DNA of 7,941 nucleotides from Bacteroidota bacterium. GTDB taxonomy: Bacteria; Bacteroidota; Bacteroidia; Chitinophagales; Saprospiraceae. This document shows positions 6,901 through 7,941 of the stretch, piece by piece; positions within the stretch are counted from its first letter, which is position 1; the number at the start of each line of letters is the position of its first letter. The stretch is taken from contig JAKQGD010000428.1 of assembly GCA_029573365.1 (NCBI GenBank), positions 1 through 7,941 of the forward strand. The letters run 5' to 3'. The notes beneath the pieces were generated by a model. It did no database searches, was not told the origin of the DNA, and worked only from the letters and a program-made list of their open reading frames with translations. The position numbers and the translations under genes were made by a program.

Positions 6901-6943
6901 GAATTTGGCTAAAGGTCAGTCTTACATTGGCTTTCAGATACAA

Positions 6944-7711
6944 TCAGAGCAGAATTTCCAGGCCATCATAAGACGGACGGATGTGGGCCGGCCATGTAGC
7001 TTCCATAGCAGCATGGGTACCCATCTGGTGGGACATATGCGTAAAATATGTGGTTTTGGCCCCTATCTCAGCTGCGGCCTTTACTGCTTCGTCGTAGGTG
7101 TAATGCGAATAATGTTTACGATACTGAAGGGCATTGAGAACCAGGACATCCAGCCCTTTTAGCATATCTGCCGACCTTTCAGAAATAAATGAGGCATCTG
7201 TGATGTAGGCAAAATTGCCGGTTCTGAACCCCAGGATTGGCAAGTCACCATGCATCACCTCGAAAGGCAAGACAGAAAACCGGTCAGTAAGCTGCAATGA
7301 TCTTCCGGCCTCCAGGGCATGGCACACCACCCTTGGGGCCCCGGGGTAAGGATTGGATTCAAAAATGTAGAAAAACTTGGACTTTATCTCATTAAGCACT
7401 CTTTCCAGTCCATAAACGGGCATATCTGTACCCTGTCTGAAATTAAAGGGTCTGATATCGTCCATCCCTACGACATGGTCATTGTGTTCGTGGGTAAGCA
7501 GGACGGCATCGAGGTGTCTGAGTCCTGCCCTGAGCATCTGCTGGCGGAAGTCGGGTCCGACGTCTATGACAATACTTGCAGACTCCTCCGTGATGAGCAA
7601 AGAAGACCTGAGTCTTTTGTCCCGGGGATCAGTAGACATACAAACCTCACAATCGCAGGCTATCACCGGCACACCGTGGGACGTTCCTGTTCCTAGAAAA
7701 GTGACCTTCAC
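6944..7711 (-). CDS. PhnP-like metallo-beta-lactamase-fold phosphodiesterase
   Basis: This is a 255-residue metal-dependent hydrolase of the metallo-beta-lactamase superfamily. The metal-binding motif THEHNDH gives His74, His76, Asp78 and His79. His154 (MHGD), Asp172 (ITDAS) and His225 (FTHMSH) complete the two-metal site. Cys19, Cys21 and Cys24 (ACDCEVC) together with His228 match the extra structural zinc site of E. coli PhnP, a cyclic ribose-phosphate phosphodiesterase of the C-P lyase pathway. His203 lies where PhnP has a catalytic histidine. No other phosphonate gene is in view, so the substrate here is unknown; other phosphodiester substrates are possible. The start is GTG at 7711, which places the family's usual KVTFLGTG at the very N-terminus. 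It begins 12 nt after the stop of the preceding frame, suggesting one transcript, and ends in TGA. Confidence 0.88.
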   Translation of the reverse strand: MKVTFLGTGTSHGVPVIACDCEVCMSTDPRDKRLRSSLLITEESASIVIDVGPDFRQQMLRAGLRHLDAVLLTHEHNDHVVGMDDIRPFNFRQGTDMPVYGLERVLNEIKSKFFYIFESNPYPGAPRVVCHALEAGRSLQLTDRFSVLPFEVMHGDLPILGFRTGNFAYITDASFISERSADMLKGLDVLVLNALQYRKHYSHYTYDEAVKAAAEIGAKTTYFTHMSHQMGTHAAMEATWPAHIRPSYDGLEILL

Positions 7712-7723
7712 CTTCGACAGATT

Positions 7724-7941
7724 TTATGTTCCCGGCTTAAGCGTCTCATGGTGGTTTTTAAGCAGATTTCGGTAAAATGTTCTTGACTTTTCAGCAATTA
7801 AGCTATCGTCATCCAGGATTTTGTCAAGGATTTCGAGCAGGACCATGACCCGGCCATCCGTTTCGTAAAAACGATTTATGACGACTACTTTTTTGTTTTC
7901 TACAAGGCAGTAACCCGAATTGAAGGTACCTTTTTCATACC
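7724..7941 (-). CDS. Hypothetical protein, C-terminal 71 residues; 5' end outside window
   Basis: An open frame enters from the window edge and ends at TAA (7726-7724). The visible part begins YEKGTFNSGYCLVENKKVVV and continues with a hydrophobic/charged helical stretch (residues about 28-45, rich in Leu, Ile and Asp) and a basic, His-containing end. The start suggests a few beta strands followed by helices; there is no membrane segment or signal in view. I do not recognise the family. Same strand, same frame and 12-nt spacing to the PhnP-like gene suggest co-transcription. An intact frame right up to the neighbouring start, with protein-like composition, supports it as a real gene. Confidence 0.7.
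   Translation of the reverse strand, partial: YEKGTFNSGYCLVENKKVVVINRFYETDGRVMVLLEILDKILDDDSLIAEKSRTFYRNLLKNHHETLKPGT

Noticed and set aside
6892..6901. Strong Shine-Dalgarno-like GAAGGAGGTGA on the plus strand
   Set aside because: The plus-strand frame near it has no protein-like features and mostly overlaps the PhnP-like gene antisense, so it is likely coincidental.
6797..6943. N-terminal extension of the porP-like frame back to 6943
   Set aside because: The extension has no family resemblance and would bury the clear signal peptide that begins at Met 6796. It is AT-rich and looks like untranslated leader.
7333..7346. GGGGCCCCGGGG run suggesting a palindromic site
   Set aside because: It lies inside the PhnP-like gene and encodes Tyr-Pro-Gly-Ala-Pro with ordinary codons. 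The apparent overlapping palindromes are a composition effect.

Overview
The window comes from the chromosome of a Bacteroidota bacterium. It carries the core genes of the type IX secretion system (T9SS) and gliding motor in the order porP/sprF, gldK, gldL, gldM, gldN. The genes have AT-rich leaders with little Shine-Dalgarno signal, and a possible TTG/TAnnTTT-type promoter precedes gldK. The proteins look most like those of Cytophagales, but I cannot fix the genus by eye. Every gene I can support lies on the minus strand, so transcription runs from high to low coordinates.

Read in the direction of transcription: (a) 7941-7724, the C-terminal end of an unrecognised small protein; (b) 7711-6944, a PhnP-like metallo-beta-lactamase-fold phosphodiesterase starting 12 nt after it; (c) 6796-5840, a PorP/SprF-family outer-membrane protein with a signal peptide; (d) a 267-nt AT-rich gap with a candidate promoter; (e) 5572-4325 gldK (lipoprotein), 4222-3635 gldL (inner-membrane motor), 3588-2038 gldM (motor and periplasmic shaft), 2014-1103 gldN (periplasmic partner of GldK); (f) a strong intrinsic terminator at about 1086-1048; (g) 964 to beyond position 1, the first 321 codons of purH, for the last two steps of IMP synthesis.

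In the T9SS, GldL and GldM form the inner-membrane motor powered by the proton gradient. GldM crosses the periplasm to the GldK/GldN ring under the outer membrane. PorP/SprF-family proteins act at the outer membrane. The order porP-K-L-M-N matches the porPKLMN cluster known from Porphyromonas gingivalis.

The most notable observation is that gldL is interrupted by one in-frame TGA (4006-4004), immediately after the transmembrane hairpin. The same frame then stays open for another 122 codons of GldL-like cytoplasmic domain. There is no frameshift or other visible decay, and gldK, gldM and gldN are intact. It may be a sequencing or assembly error, a recent nonsense mutation, or a read-through site; the sequence alone cannot decide. 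TGA is the normal stop of gldK, gldN and the PhnP-like gene, so a changed genetic code is not the explanation. I saw no mobile element, CRISPR array, tRNA or rRNA.
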